In this document: piece after piece, positions 46,557 to 54,025 of the stretch
How the letters are laid out: every line of letters begins with the position of its first letter
Position numbering within the stretch: the first letter of the stretch is position 1
NCBI GenBank assembly: GCA_030426665.1
Contig: JAUHYD010000005.1
Location: 124,001 to 188,000 of the forward strand
Reading direction: 5' to 3'
DNA: 64,000 nucleotides
Origin: Bacteroidia bacterium
GTDB taxonomy: Bacteria; Bacteroidota; Bacteroidia; Chitinophagales; Chitinophagaceae
The notes under the pieces: generated by a model
Told to the model about the DNA's origin: nothing
The model's database searches: none
What the model saw: only the letters and a program-made list of their open reading frames with translations
Translations under genes and position numbers: made by a program

Positions 46557-47285
46557 TCAGGACATTGAATAGCCTCCATCCACAGTCAACACAGACCCTG
46601 TCACCCATTTACTTGCTTCTGTCAACATGTAGCCTACGGCATGAGCGATATCTTCGTTTGTTCCGTCCCACAAAGAAGCCGCACTAATACCTTCCAGCTC
46701 TTTCGGCGTGTTTGGGGGGGCTATTTCACCAGCATTAACCGTATTCACTCTTACGCCTAAAGGAGCAAGCTCAAGAGCCATTGCCCGAGTAGCAGCAATA
46801 AGTGCTCCGGTTACAATACCATGAGCAGAGTACTCTTCGGCACCAATATTCAGCCCCCAAACAGAAGTTACGAAAACAATAGAACATTGATTTGCAATAA
46901 ACTTATTGTTAATCATAGATCTGCAAAGAGCCAACGGCAATTCGACATTCGATTTTATTATGTTGCTTAGAATCGCTTCTTCAGTATCGAGGAATGAACC
47001 TTTGGCAATAATATCAGGTAATAACACAATAGCATCAAATTTCGCCATTTCTGTCTTTAAGAAGTTGTCGACAGGATTAAAATTTGCTATTTCTGACAGT
47101 ATTATTGAATGGTTTGACCCCAACATTTTGTCGACTAAACTCACCATCTCCGACTGATTTCGGCCAACAAGTGTAACAACGGCTTCCATTTCGGCAAACA
47201 ACAGAGCCATTGCTATGCCAGCTGCAGAGTCTGCCTGAGTAAGCAACACTTTTTTATTTTTTAGTGCAAACGGGTTTGTACTCAA
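46557..47285 (-). CDS. Degenerate SDR-fold protein 4, catalytic residues missing
   Basis: 242 residues, TTG start overlapping the KASIII stop (TTGA). The SDR fold is recognisable by the C-terminus TEASKWVTGSVLTVDGG and LELAPLGVRVNTVNAG, but the cofactor glycine motif is altered (TQADSAAGIA), NNAG is lost and the YxxxK position reads HGIVT. It is intact over full length, so it is probably a non-catalytic partner, or an enzyme with changed chemistry, and not a decayed gene. Confidence 0.82.
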   Translation of the reverse strand: MSTNPFALKNKKVLLTQADSAAGIAMALLFAEMEAVVTLVGRNQSEMVSLVDKMLGSNHSIILSEIANFNPVDNFLKTEMAKFDAIVLLPDIIAKGSFLDTEEAILSNIIKSNVELPLALCRSMINNKFIANQCSIVFVTSVWGLNIGAEEYSAHGIVTGALIAATRAMALELAPLGVRVNTVNAGEIAPPNTPKELEGISAASLWDGTNEDIAHAVGYMLTEASKWVTGSVLTVDGGYSMS

Positions 47286-48349
47286 ATTTCGATTATTTCA
47301 GGAACAACAATGTTTTTTGTATTTAATATAACAGACCCCCACGACAAACCGACTCCAAAGCCGCAAAGAAGTAGGGTGTTTTCTGATTGAGTTAACGATT
47401 CTCTTATTTCAGTCACCATAGTAACAGGTATAGATGCAGAGCTGGTGTTACCATAGTCTTTTAATGAAAACGGGACTTTTTCCACTGGCAACTTAAGCTT
47501 TTTTCTGATCATTTTGTTCATCATCATGTTTGCCTGATGAAAAACAAAGTAGTCAATAGAATTGATATCAACTTTAAAATGGTCAACGGTTTCCCTCACA
47601 GATGCCGGAGCCATTGTGATACCAAAAGAAAACACATTCATGCCGTCCAAAACCAACTGAGCATCTGTTCTCACAATACCGTCTTCATTCTTTTTTTTCT
47701 GCAGTGCCTCAACGTCGTCCATTGTTTTAATTTTCTGCCTTGCCCCACCCGCCGGTACGATTATAGACCTGAACCCACTGCCATCAGTACCTAAAGCAAA
47801 CTTCATATCGTCAGCACCGAGGCTATATTCCAGGGCGGTCGCTGAACCAGCGTCGCCAAACAGCATGGCGGTAGAGGGGTCATCTTCGTTTACAAACTTG
47901 GTAGGAGTATCGCCACAAAGAAAGAGTGCTTTTTTTATAGCCCCTGTTGACATCATTGAAGCAACTACAGATAATCCATAAACATACGCAGAACAGCCCA
48001 GCGTCATATCGAAGGCAATACAGCTTTTAGGTAGTTTCAGTCTGTCTTGCAATATAGTTGCAGTATTTGGTAAAATATAATCTGCACCCTGAGATATAAA
48101 CAATAATAATTCTATATCGTTACGATCCCAATTTAACTCACAAAGCAACTTTTCAGCCGCACTAAAGGCCAAATCTGATGTACATACATCAGGGTCGGAT
48201 ACACGAAAGCGCTCAATACCTGTCGTTTTTATAAAGGATTGTACATCTTCCGAAGAGAAAGTGGTATTATCGACGTTCTCAGAGATAGTTTTGGGGACCG
48301 CCACGCTAATACCTGATAATCGAACATTGCTAAAACTTAAGTATGCCAT
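47282..48349 (-). CDS. 3-oxoacyl-ACP synthase III (KASIII) paralogue 2
   Basis: 355 residues. Catalytic Cys in DMTLGCSAY, His in VFHQANM, Asn in GNTSSASIP. Clear paralogue of 39433-40491 (both end with LLCGFGVGLSWG followed by VVPEI). It opens the run of acyl/amino-sugar genes after the 664-base gap and overlaps the next gene by 4 bases. Two KASIII in one locus suggests two starter units or a heterodimer. Confidence 0.9.
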   Translation of the reverse strand: MAYLSFSNVRLSGISVAVPKTISENVDNTTFSSEDVQSFIKTTGIERFRVSDPDVCTSDLAFSAAEKLLCELNWDRNDIELLLFISQGADYILPNTATILQDRLKLPKSCIAFDMTLGCSAYVYGLSVVASMMSTGAIKKALFLCGDTPTKFVNEDDPSTAMLFGDAGSATALEYSLGADDMKFALGTDGSGFRSIIVPAGGARQKIKTMDDVEALQKKKNEDGIVRTDAQLVLDGMNVFSFGITMAPASVRETVDHFKVDINSIDYFVFHQANMMMNKMIRKKLKLPVEKVPFSLKDYGNTSSASIPVTMVTEIRESLTQSENTLLLCGFGVGLSWGSVILNTKNIVVPEIIEI

Positions 48350-49013
48350 TTTTTTTATTTAATTCACTCTACAACCACCTAAACGATTAAGAACAAATTT
48401 CGCACAAAGTAGTCAAAAATATATTTAAGATAATTTACCAACTATTATTTTATTGCAAATTTCATTTAATGAATAATTGACGAATGGTGTTAATCTCCGT
48501 TAAGAGAAGTAATATTTTCTCCATCAACCGCAGCTATAGCTTTAAAACTGTCATACAGCTTTATTTATCCAATTTACGAAATGTTACGTCCGTTTTTAAT
48601 TGTGATGGGCTATTTGCAATTATTGACAAAATAATTTCTTTAAAAAACTCTCTTCTTTTCACAGATTATTTATTCTGAGAAATCAAGAGCGCAAATTTAA
48701 TCAAAATAAATTCCTCAATATTAGATTCCATATTTTATTTTAAACTTCATATAAATGTCTCTTATATGCAGATATCGTAGGAAAGCTCGAATACGATTAA
48801 TAAAACATGGAAACTTCACTCATGACAAAACGTACAAACCCTGAAACAAGGTAAAAAAGTTGCACAACAGCATTAATCAGGATAAGCACATTTTTTAAGG
48901 AAAAACAGCAAATTCGAAATTCGCACTATCGCCAAAGAAACGCTACTAACGAAAATAAACGGGCTACGCAACTAAAGTTGAATATACATAAGTAGAGGCG
49001 CACTTCTTCAGGA
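48350..49013. other. AT-rich gap inside the polysaccharide locus
   Basis: 664 bases between KASIII-2 and the Rieske gene without a convincing gene on either strand. Apart from the promoter candidate (48414-48441), no repeats or hairpins stood out. It splits the locus into two transcription units. Confidence 0.65.
48414..48441 (-). promoter_or_regulatory. Candidate promoter of the KASIII-2 gene run
   Basis: Minus strand: TTG (48439-48441), 17 bases, then TATTTTTG (48414-48421), matching TTG-N17-TAnnTTTG. The start codon lies 64 bases after the -7 box. Confidence 0.5.
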
Positions 49014-50096
49014 TTATTTTTCACCCATAGAATCTAAATAACTTTCTGTAAACCAACCAACTCTTGTTTCAGAAGTGTACTGAAACCCGTCATGGTTAAT
49101 TTCTTTTACACCTGCCTGCAAACTGTCAAGCAAATATTTATCTTCTGCAAACACAGTTTTTATGAAAGAGGTATTTATTTGATTAAAATCTGCAACAAGT
49201 TTTTTGAATGCATTTTTTTTGTTTGGAGCAGTTGCTACACTCAACAAAAATACTGATTCGTCATTGTTTTGCGGCAACACTCTACCGATGGTGTATACCA
49301 CTCCTTCAAAGATGGTTAATACTGAATTGGGATATAGTAAATAGTGCTTATACTGATCATTAATATCTTCCTTTTCAAAAACATGTCTCATAAATTTTTG
49401 ACGTTTCTGTTCTAATCTATGATTTGTAGAAAAAAAGGTAAATGTAGAATTCTTGCCCCACTGGTATATTTCATCAGGCTTGTTTAGCCCGCAATACCCA
49501 GTCTTTACGAGCGTATCCTTGTGTACAATAACACAATGGTGCTGTTCCATTACATTTTCCACAATAAACTTCCAATTACATGAATGTGGCAATGCAAATG
49601 TTTCGTCAGACTTTAAAATACGACCAGATAAATCCTGTAAAACACCGTATAATTCATCCGTCAATTGTTGCTTGAGACTACACGGTTGGTCTTTTCCTAA
49701 ATGTATAAAAATAAAATCTCCAACGGTTTCTACCGGATAAGATTTTAAGCATGCTTTTCCCTTGGTGTCCGGACATAAATCATGTTTACCCAACACCACA
49801 CCCTCACTATCATAAACCCATGCATGGTACTTACAATAAATTGGCCCTGCTCCCTCAGAATCAGTAAATATTCTAGCGAATCGATGAGCGCAGACGTTCT
49901 GAAATGCCTTAATAGATGTGCCAGTGTTATATACAATAACTGATTTCCCGAGCAAATCTATTGTAAACCAATCTTTGGCATTAGGCAAATCGGTTTTCAT
50001 ACCAACAAACAGCCACTCCTTTTCAAATATAAGTTCTTTTTCTAACTCATATATTTCAGCATCATGATAGTATTTTGCCGGTATTATCCTATCCAT
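49014..50096 (-). CDS. Rieske-type aromatic-ring-hydroxylating oxygenase alpha subunit-like protein
   Basis: 360 residues. The Rieske ligands are CAHR and CKYH, about 18 residues apart (from residue 68). The mononuclear iron site follows: NWKFIVENVMEQHHCVIVH gives the E-x3-(E)-x2-H-x4-H pattern, with Glu at the bridging acidic position where Asp is usual. Such enzymes hydroxylate or demethylate substrates and need a reductase, which is not encoded nearby. It lies 9 bases after carrier protein 2, suggesting a carrier-bound substrate. Confidence 0.88.
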   Translation of the reverse strand: MDRIIPAKYYHDAEIYELEKELIFEKEWLFVGMKTDLPNAKDWFTIDLLGKSVIVYNTGTSIKAFQNVCAHRFARIFTDSEGAGPIYCKYHAWVYDSEGVVLGKHDLCPDTKGKACLKSYPVETVGDFIFIHLGKDQPCSLKQQLTDELYGVLQDLSGRILKSDETFALPHSCNWKFIVENVMEQHHCVIVHKDTLVKTGYCGLNKPDEIYQWGKNSTFTFFSTNHRLEQKRQKFMRHVFEKEDINDQYKHYLLYPNSVLTIFEGVVYTIGRVLPQNNDESVFLLSVATAPNKKNAFKKLVADFNQINTSFIKTVFAEDKYLLDSLQAGVKEINHDGFQYTSETRVGWFTESYLDSMGEK

Positions 50097-50105
50097 TATT
50101 TTCGA

Positions 50106-50336
50106 TTAAGATTTTGATACAATAGTATCATAAATATCTTTGACTGTATTCGCAGCCCTGATATCATCTCCTGTTAAAGTAATGTCGTATTCCTCGTCTA
50201 CCATAGCGATAACGATCAGTGCCATCATAGAACTCCACTCATCCAATTCTCGAAATTTTGCTTCCAATGAAATAGTTGATGGATCAGTTTCTTCGAACTG
50301 AGCAGAAAATTTTTCTAAAAAATCGTTTTGTGTCAT
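50106..50336 (-). CDS. Acyl carrier protein 2
   Basis: 76 residues with a carrier-protein helical pattern and the likely phosphopantetheine serine in LDEWSSMMALIVI (WSSM in place of DSL). It starts its own unit behind a -7 box and precedes the Rieske gene by 9 bases. Probable carrier for the oxygenase substrate. Confidence 0.8.
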   Translation of the reverse strand: MTQNDFLEKFSAQFEETDPSTISLEAKFRELDEWSSMMALIVIAMVDEEYDITLTGDDIRAANTVKDIYDTIVSKS

Positions 50337-50366
50337 GAGTGCTTATGTTTTGAAAAATTAATGACG

Positions 50367-50374
50367 CAAATGTA
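50367..50374 (-). promoter_or_regulatory. Candidate -7 box for the carrier protein 2-Rieske unit
   Basis: Minus-strand TACATTTG, exact TAnnTTTG, 30 bases before the start codon. No -33 element at normal distance was found. Confidence 0.45.
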
Positions 50375-50531
50375 AACAAAAAAAACAACTCGTCTTTTAC
50401 TTTAGTATATCTAAATTAGCTCCATAAATACTATATAACCATTTATTTATGTGGAGGATGACACTTTATAAACAGCCTGTAGACAACCCGATTCTATCAT
50501 TAACACCACTACTACAAAGCCATCAAAAAAT

Positions 50532-51830
50532 CTACTTCTTCTGTTCTGTATCTGACTTTAAACAATCATTAATCAACGACAACCTGACACTCAACTGATT
50601 CTCCGGAGGGTCTGCTTCAATAGCACGTTTGCTGTTCGCACCTATACGGTATATCTCATCCGGGTTTTCTGCCAGAAATGACAACTTTTCGGCAAACTGC
50701 CCTGCATCATTATCCAAAATAATCAAATGCTCATTATTAGTAAACGAAACATTCAGGTCAAGCGGGTCTGAAAGCATAACGCATACGCCATATAAACCAG
50801 CTTCGGCACCAACCGTAGTAGGAAAGCCATCAAACTGCCCTTTAGAACGAATAAATGGTCTGGATGGGGAAATAATTATATCCTGTGTTTCGTAAAAACC
50901 GGCAAAATCATCGGCTTTCAACATACCATAAAAACGAAAATACTTTAAATATTCAGCATCAATTGGTATATCTGTTTCATCAAAGTTACCAACAACATGA
51001 AACCTGAAAATTTCTTTTCCTTGTCGAAGCACTGCAAGTGCCGCTTCTATAAATATATCGTAACCCTTATCAATACCCTTGGGTACATACTTTGCTGCTA
51101 CAAAGCATACATCAATTACATTCTTAGTAATTGGATACCTATCCGTCTTCTCCGGCTTTCCGAATAATAGTGGCGACAATATACCGCCGTAATGAAAAAC
51201 AATCTTATCGCGGTCAACTAATTTTTGCTGAATTAAGAATTCGTAGGAGAGTTTTTGTGTCACAAATACAGTCTGCAGGCAAGGGGAGGCCATCACTCGT
51301 TTCAACCTTTCGTATTCCGGCCCTTCAGTCAACACCCCGAAACCGCCTCCGGGGTATAGCTCCAGGACAAACTTTATATCGTTTTCTTCAAAATAGTCAA
51401 TCAGATAATATGCATTTTCCAAAAACACTACATAGGCAATATCCGGCTTTATCTTTGTCCACGTGAAGAATGGACGAATACGACTTTGCTCAAGCTTATA
51501 CTCTTCACAAAACTGGGCTCTGTTTACACGAAACTCACCGACCGATTTGATTTTGTAGTATTCAAACTGTTTTTTTTTATTGATTTTTGACCCAATAATT
51601 GAGAATACAAATGAGTCAGGTACCCTATTCAGCAAATATGCAAATTCATTGGAGCGAAATCCACCGATGGGGTTGGGGATGAGGTCATCTATAATAGCAA
51701 GCCGACACTTAAATGGCCTCGCAAGTTTATACCTTATAGCTGATGACAATTTCAGAAACTCTATATAACCAAACCTGTAAGCAAGTTTGTATATCGTATG
51801 CATTTTACGTCCTATATACGTATTTGTCAT
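50532..51830 (-). CDS. GT-B-type glycosyltransferase of the polysaccharide locus
   Basis: 432 residues. VCFVAAKYVPKGIDKGYDIFIEA, FRFYGML and PSRPFIRSKGQFDGFPTTVGAEAG match the C-terminal donor domain of GT4-like enzymes; the N-terminal half is divergent. It starts inside the stop of the ABC ATPase (TAATG overlap), so it is translated with the exporter genes. Confidence 0.8.
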   Translation of the reverse strand: MTNTYIGRKMHTIYKLAYRFGYIEFLKLSSAIRYKLARPFKCRLAIIDDLIPNPIGGFRSNEFAYLLNRVPDSFVFSIIGSKINKKKQFEYYKIKSVGEFRVNRAQFCEEYKLEQSRIRPFFTWTKIKPDIAYVVFLENAYYLIDYFEENDIKFVLELYPGGGFGVLTEGPEYERLKRVMASPCLQTVFVTQKLSYEFLIQQKLVDRDKIVFHYGGILSPLLFGKPEKTDRYPITKNVIDVCFVAAKYVPKGIDKGYDIFIEAALAVLRQGKEIFRFHVVGNFDETDIPIDAEYLKYFRFYGMLKADDFAGFYETQDIIISPSRPFIRSKGQFDGFPTTVGAEAGLYGVCVMLSDPLDLNVSFTNNEHLIILDNDAGQFAEKLSFLAENPDEIYRIGANSKRAIEADPPENQLSVRLSLINDCLKSDTEQKK

Positions 51831-53119
51831 TATACCCGCTCAGTTTTCCATTCAAGAATAGGGCGGGTAATTCCCGACCACGGCCCAAAATAGCCACCTC
51901 TATATTTTCCTGAATCTGTCTTCTCAATAATAATTGAGTTAGGTACTGATGCAATTATCTCGCTGCCATCCTTTACTAACACTACATAAACACTATATAT
52001 GAGATTGTTAAAGAAAAACGAAGGCAACTTACAATAGCTTACATAATCTCCGGAAGGATGTGGCTTTCCACACCAAATTGTATCGGTAATGGAGGGTGAC
52101 GATAACACACATTCCTCCTTATTTGTCATAATAGAAATCGACAAGTTCAACTTAGCCTTATCTGTAATACAACGATATGTTATTTTCAAATAAACTTCAT
52201 CCTCCAGAAAAGACGTAGCAATTTTCTCACCTGATGTATTTACCAGCTCTACCTTTAATAGCTTTGCATGTTCATTTCCCGGTGCTGTCTCTATACTCCA
52301 TTCCTTGGTAGTATTAGAATTGGCGTTTGAGTCCAAATAGTGATTAATGACCTGTGCACAAGACCCATTCATCTTGACCATACCGTGCTCCATCATTATC
52401 GCCTTGTTGCAGAGAGACTGAACAGCTGACATATTATGACTAACAAATATCACGGTTCTGCCGTCATTGACACTTACATCTTTCATTTTACCCAGACATT
52501 TCTTCTGAAACTCTGCATCTCCCACAGCCAAAACTTCGTCAACTATCAATATTTCGGGTTCTAAATGTGCTGCGACACCAAATGCCAGACGTACATACAT
52601 TCCGGAAGAATAGCGCTTAACCGGAGTGTCCAGGTACATTTCTATTCCGGCGAACTCCACTATTTCATCCAGCTTTCGCACAATTTCTTTACGCGTCATC
52701 CCGAGAATGGTGCCATTCATAAAGATATTTTCTCTTCCTGTGAGATCCGGATGAAAACCAGTCCCTACCTCTAACAATGACGCAATTCGTCCTTTGATTT
52801 TTATTTCACCACTCGATGGCCCGGTTACCCTCGATAGTAACTTTAAAAGTGTTGATTTTCCAGCTCCATTATTTCCAATAATACCGAGACTATCACCTTT
52901 GCCAATTTCAAAACTCACATCCCTCAACGCCCACGCATATTCACTCGTCGCTTTTTTAGTTCGATCATTTTCCATACCGACCTTCATATAGGGGTCTTCC
53001 TTACCTCTTGCCATTGCCCACCACCTGCGTATGTCATGGCTCAACATTCCTGTGCCGATTTCGCCTAACCGGTACTGCTTTGAGATATTTTCCGCCTTGA
53101 TTACGATTTCCTTGCTCAT
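51830..53119 (-). CDS. Polysaccharide ABC exporter ATPase (Wzt type)
   Basis: The ATG at 53119 is used (two codons after a TTG). 429 residues: Walker A GNNGAGKSTLLK, signature YSSGMYVRLAFGVAA, Walker B ILIVDEVLAVGD, and a C-terminal extension of about 160 residues (beta-rich, as in Wzt proteins that bind the polysaccharide end). Works with the permease encoded just upstream. Confidence 0.93.
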   Translation of the reverse strand: MSKEIVIKAENISKQYRLGEIGTGMLSHDIRRWWAMARGKEDPYMKVGMENDRTKKATSEYAWALRDVSFEIGKGDSLGIIGNNGAGKSTLLKLLSRVTGPSSGEIKIKGRIASLLEVGTGFHPDLTGRENIFMNGTILGMTRKEIVRKLDEIVEFAGIEMYLDTPVKRYSSGMYVRLAFGVAAHLEPEILIVDEVLAVGDAEFQKKCLGKMKDVSVNDGRTVIFVSHNMSAVQSLCNKAIMMEHGMVKMNGSCAQVINHYLDSNANSNTTKEWSIETAPGNEHAKLLKVELVNTSGEKIATSFLEDEVYLKITYRCITDKAKLNLSISIMTNKEECVLSSPSITDTIWCGKPHPSGDYVSYCKLPSFFFNNLIYSVYVVLVKDGSEIIASVPNSIIIEKTDSGKYRGGYFGPWSGITRPILEWKTERV

Positions 53120-53130
53120 TGTCAATTTCT

Positions 53131-53991
53131 TTAAATCATATCTACAAATTTCTTCTCAACTCTATTGAATGTAATAACACCTATTAGTGCAAGAACAACC
53201 GCAAAGACTACCGAATATGTTAGCCAGAAGTAATTTAATAACCCCTGCCCCAAAAAACCATACTTGAATGCCTCCAGCAGCGACGTTAAAGGGTTTAGCC
53301 AGAGCCAGAATTGCATCTCCGGAGATGCCATAGATATCGGGTATATAACCGGCGTAGCATACATTAATAACTGTATGCCAAACGCAATAATAAAATTCAG
53401 GTCTCTGTATTTTACTGTAAGCGACGAAACTAAAATACCCGAACCGAAGCTAAATACCGCCAACACTAACAACAAAAAAGGGAAGTACATCATCTGCCAG
53501 TTTGGAGAAATAGCATGTTCTGAAAAATAATAATATAACCAAATAACAAAAAACAAAGAAAATTGAATTGTCAGCTTCACCATGCCCGATACAACTTTAG
53601 ATAACGGCAATATGAGCCGCGGAAAATACACTTTTCCCATCACAGACGCATTTTCAGAAAAAGTACGAGATATCATCCGGAATGTATCTGCAAAATAGTT
53701 CCATAGGGTAACACTGCCAAGATAAAAAAGTATTTTTGGCACTCCGTCAGTAGACAACTTCGCTACCCTGCCAAATATAAATACATATATCAGAGCAGTA
53801 AATATAGGCTGCAATAGGAACCAAAGAGGACCCAATATCGTTTGCTTATATACAGACACCAGATCCCTTACAATGAACATCCTCAGCAAATCTCTGTATT
53901 GCCATATTTCTCTGACATTGATATCCAGATACCCATGCTTCGCCTTGATATATACATCCCACATATCATCTTCGACAGCTTTGTTTGCCAT
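53131..53991 (-). CDS. Polysaccharide ABC exporter permease (Wzm type)
   Basis: The ATG at 53991 (MANKAVEDDMWD) is preferred to the TTG 21 bases earlier. 286 residues with six hydrophobic segments and the ABC-2 type pattern SVYKQTILGPLWFLLQPIF near residue 50. Pairs with the ATPase 11 bases downstream. Confidence 0.92.
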   Translation of the reverse strand: MANKAVEDDMWDVYIKAKHGYLDINVREIWQYRDLLRMFIVRDLVSVYKQTILGPLWFLLQPIFTALIYVFIFGRVAKLSTDGVPKILFYLGSVTLWNYFADTFRMISRTFSENASVMGKVYFPRLILPLSKVVSGMVKLTIQFSLFFVIWLYYYFSEHAISPNWQMMYFPFLLLVLAVFSFGSGILVSSLTVKYRDLNFIIAFGIQLLMYATPVIYPISMASPEMQFWLWLNPLTSLLEAFKYGFLGQGLLNYFWLTYSVVFAVVLALIGVITFNRVEKKFVDMI

Positions 53992-54025
53992 ATTTTTTTG
54001 CTTTATAAACAAGGTGATTTGAGAG

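Noticed and set aside
46557-47285. Considered as a pseudogene because of missing SDR residues
   Set aside because: The frame is intact over full family length with a conserved C-terminus and is coupled to its neighbour, so decay is not supported.
48484-48678. 64-codon plus-strand frame in the large gap of the polysaccharide locus
   Set aside because: Low-complexity, against the direction of the locus, no recognisable features.
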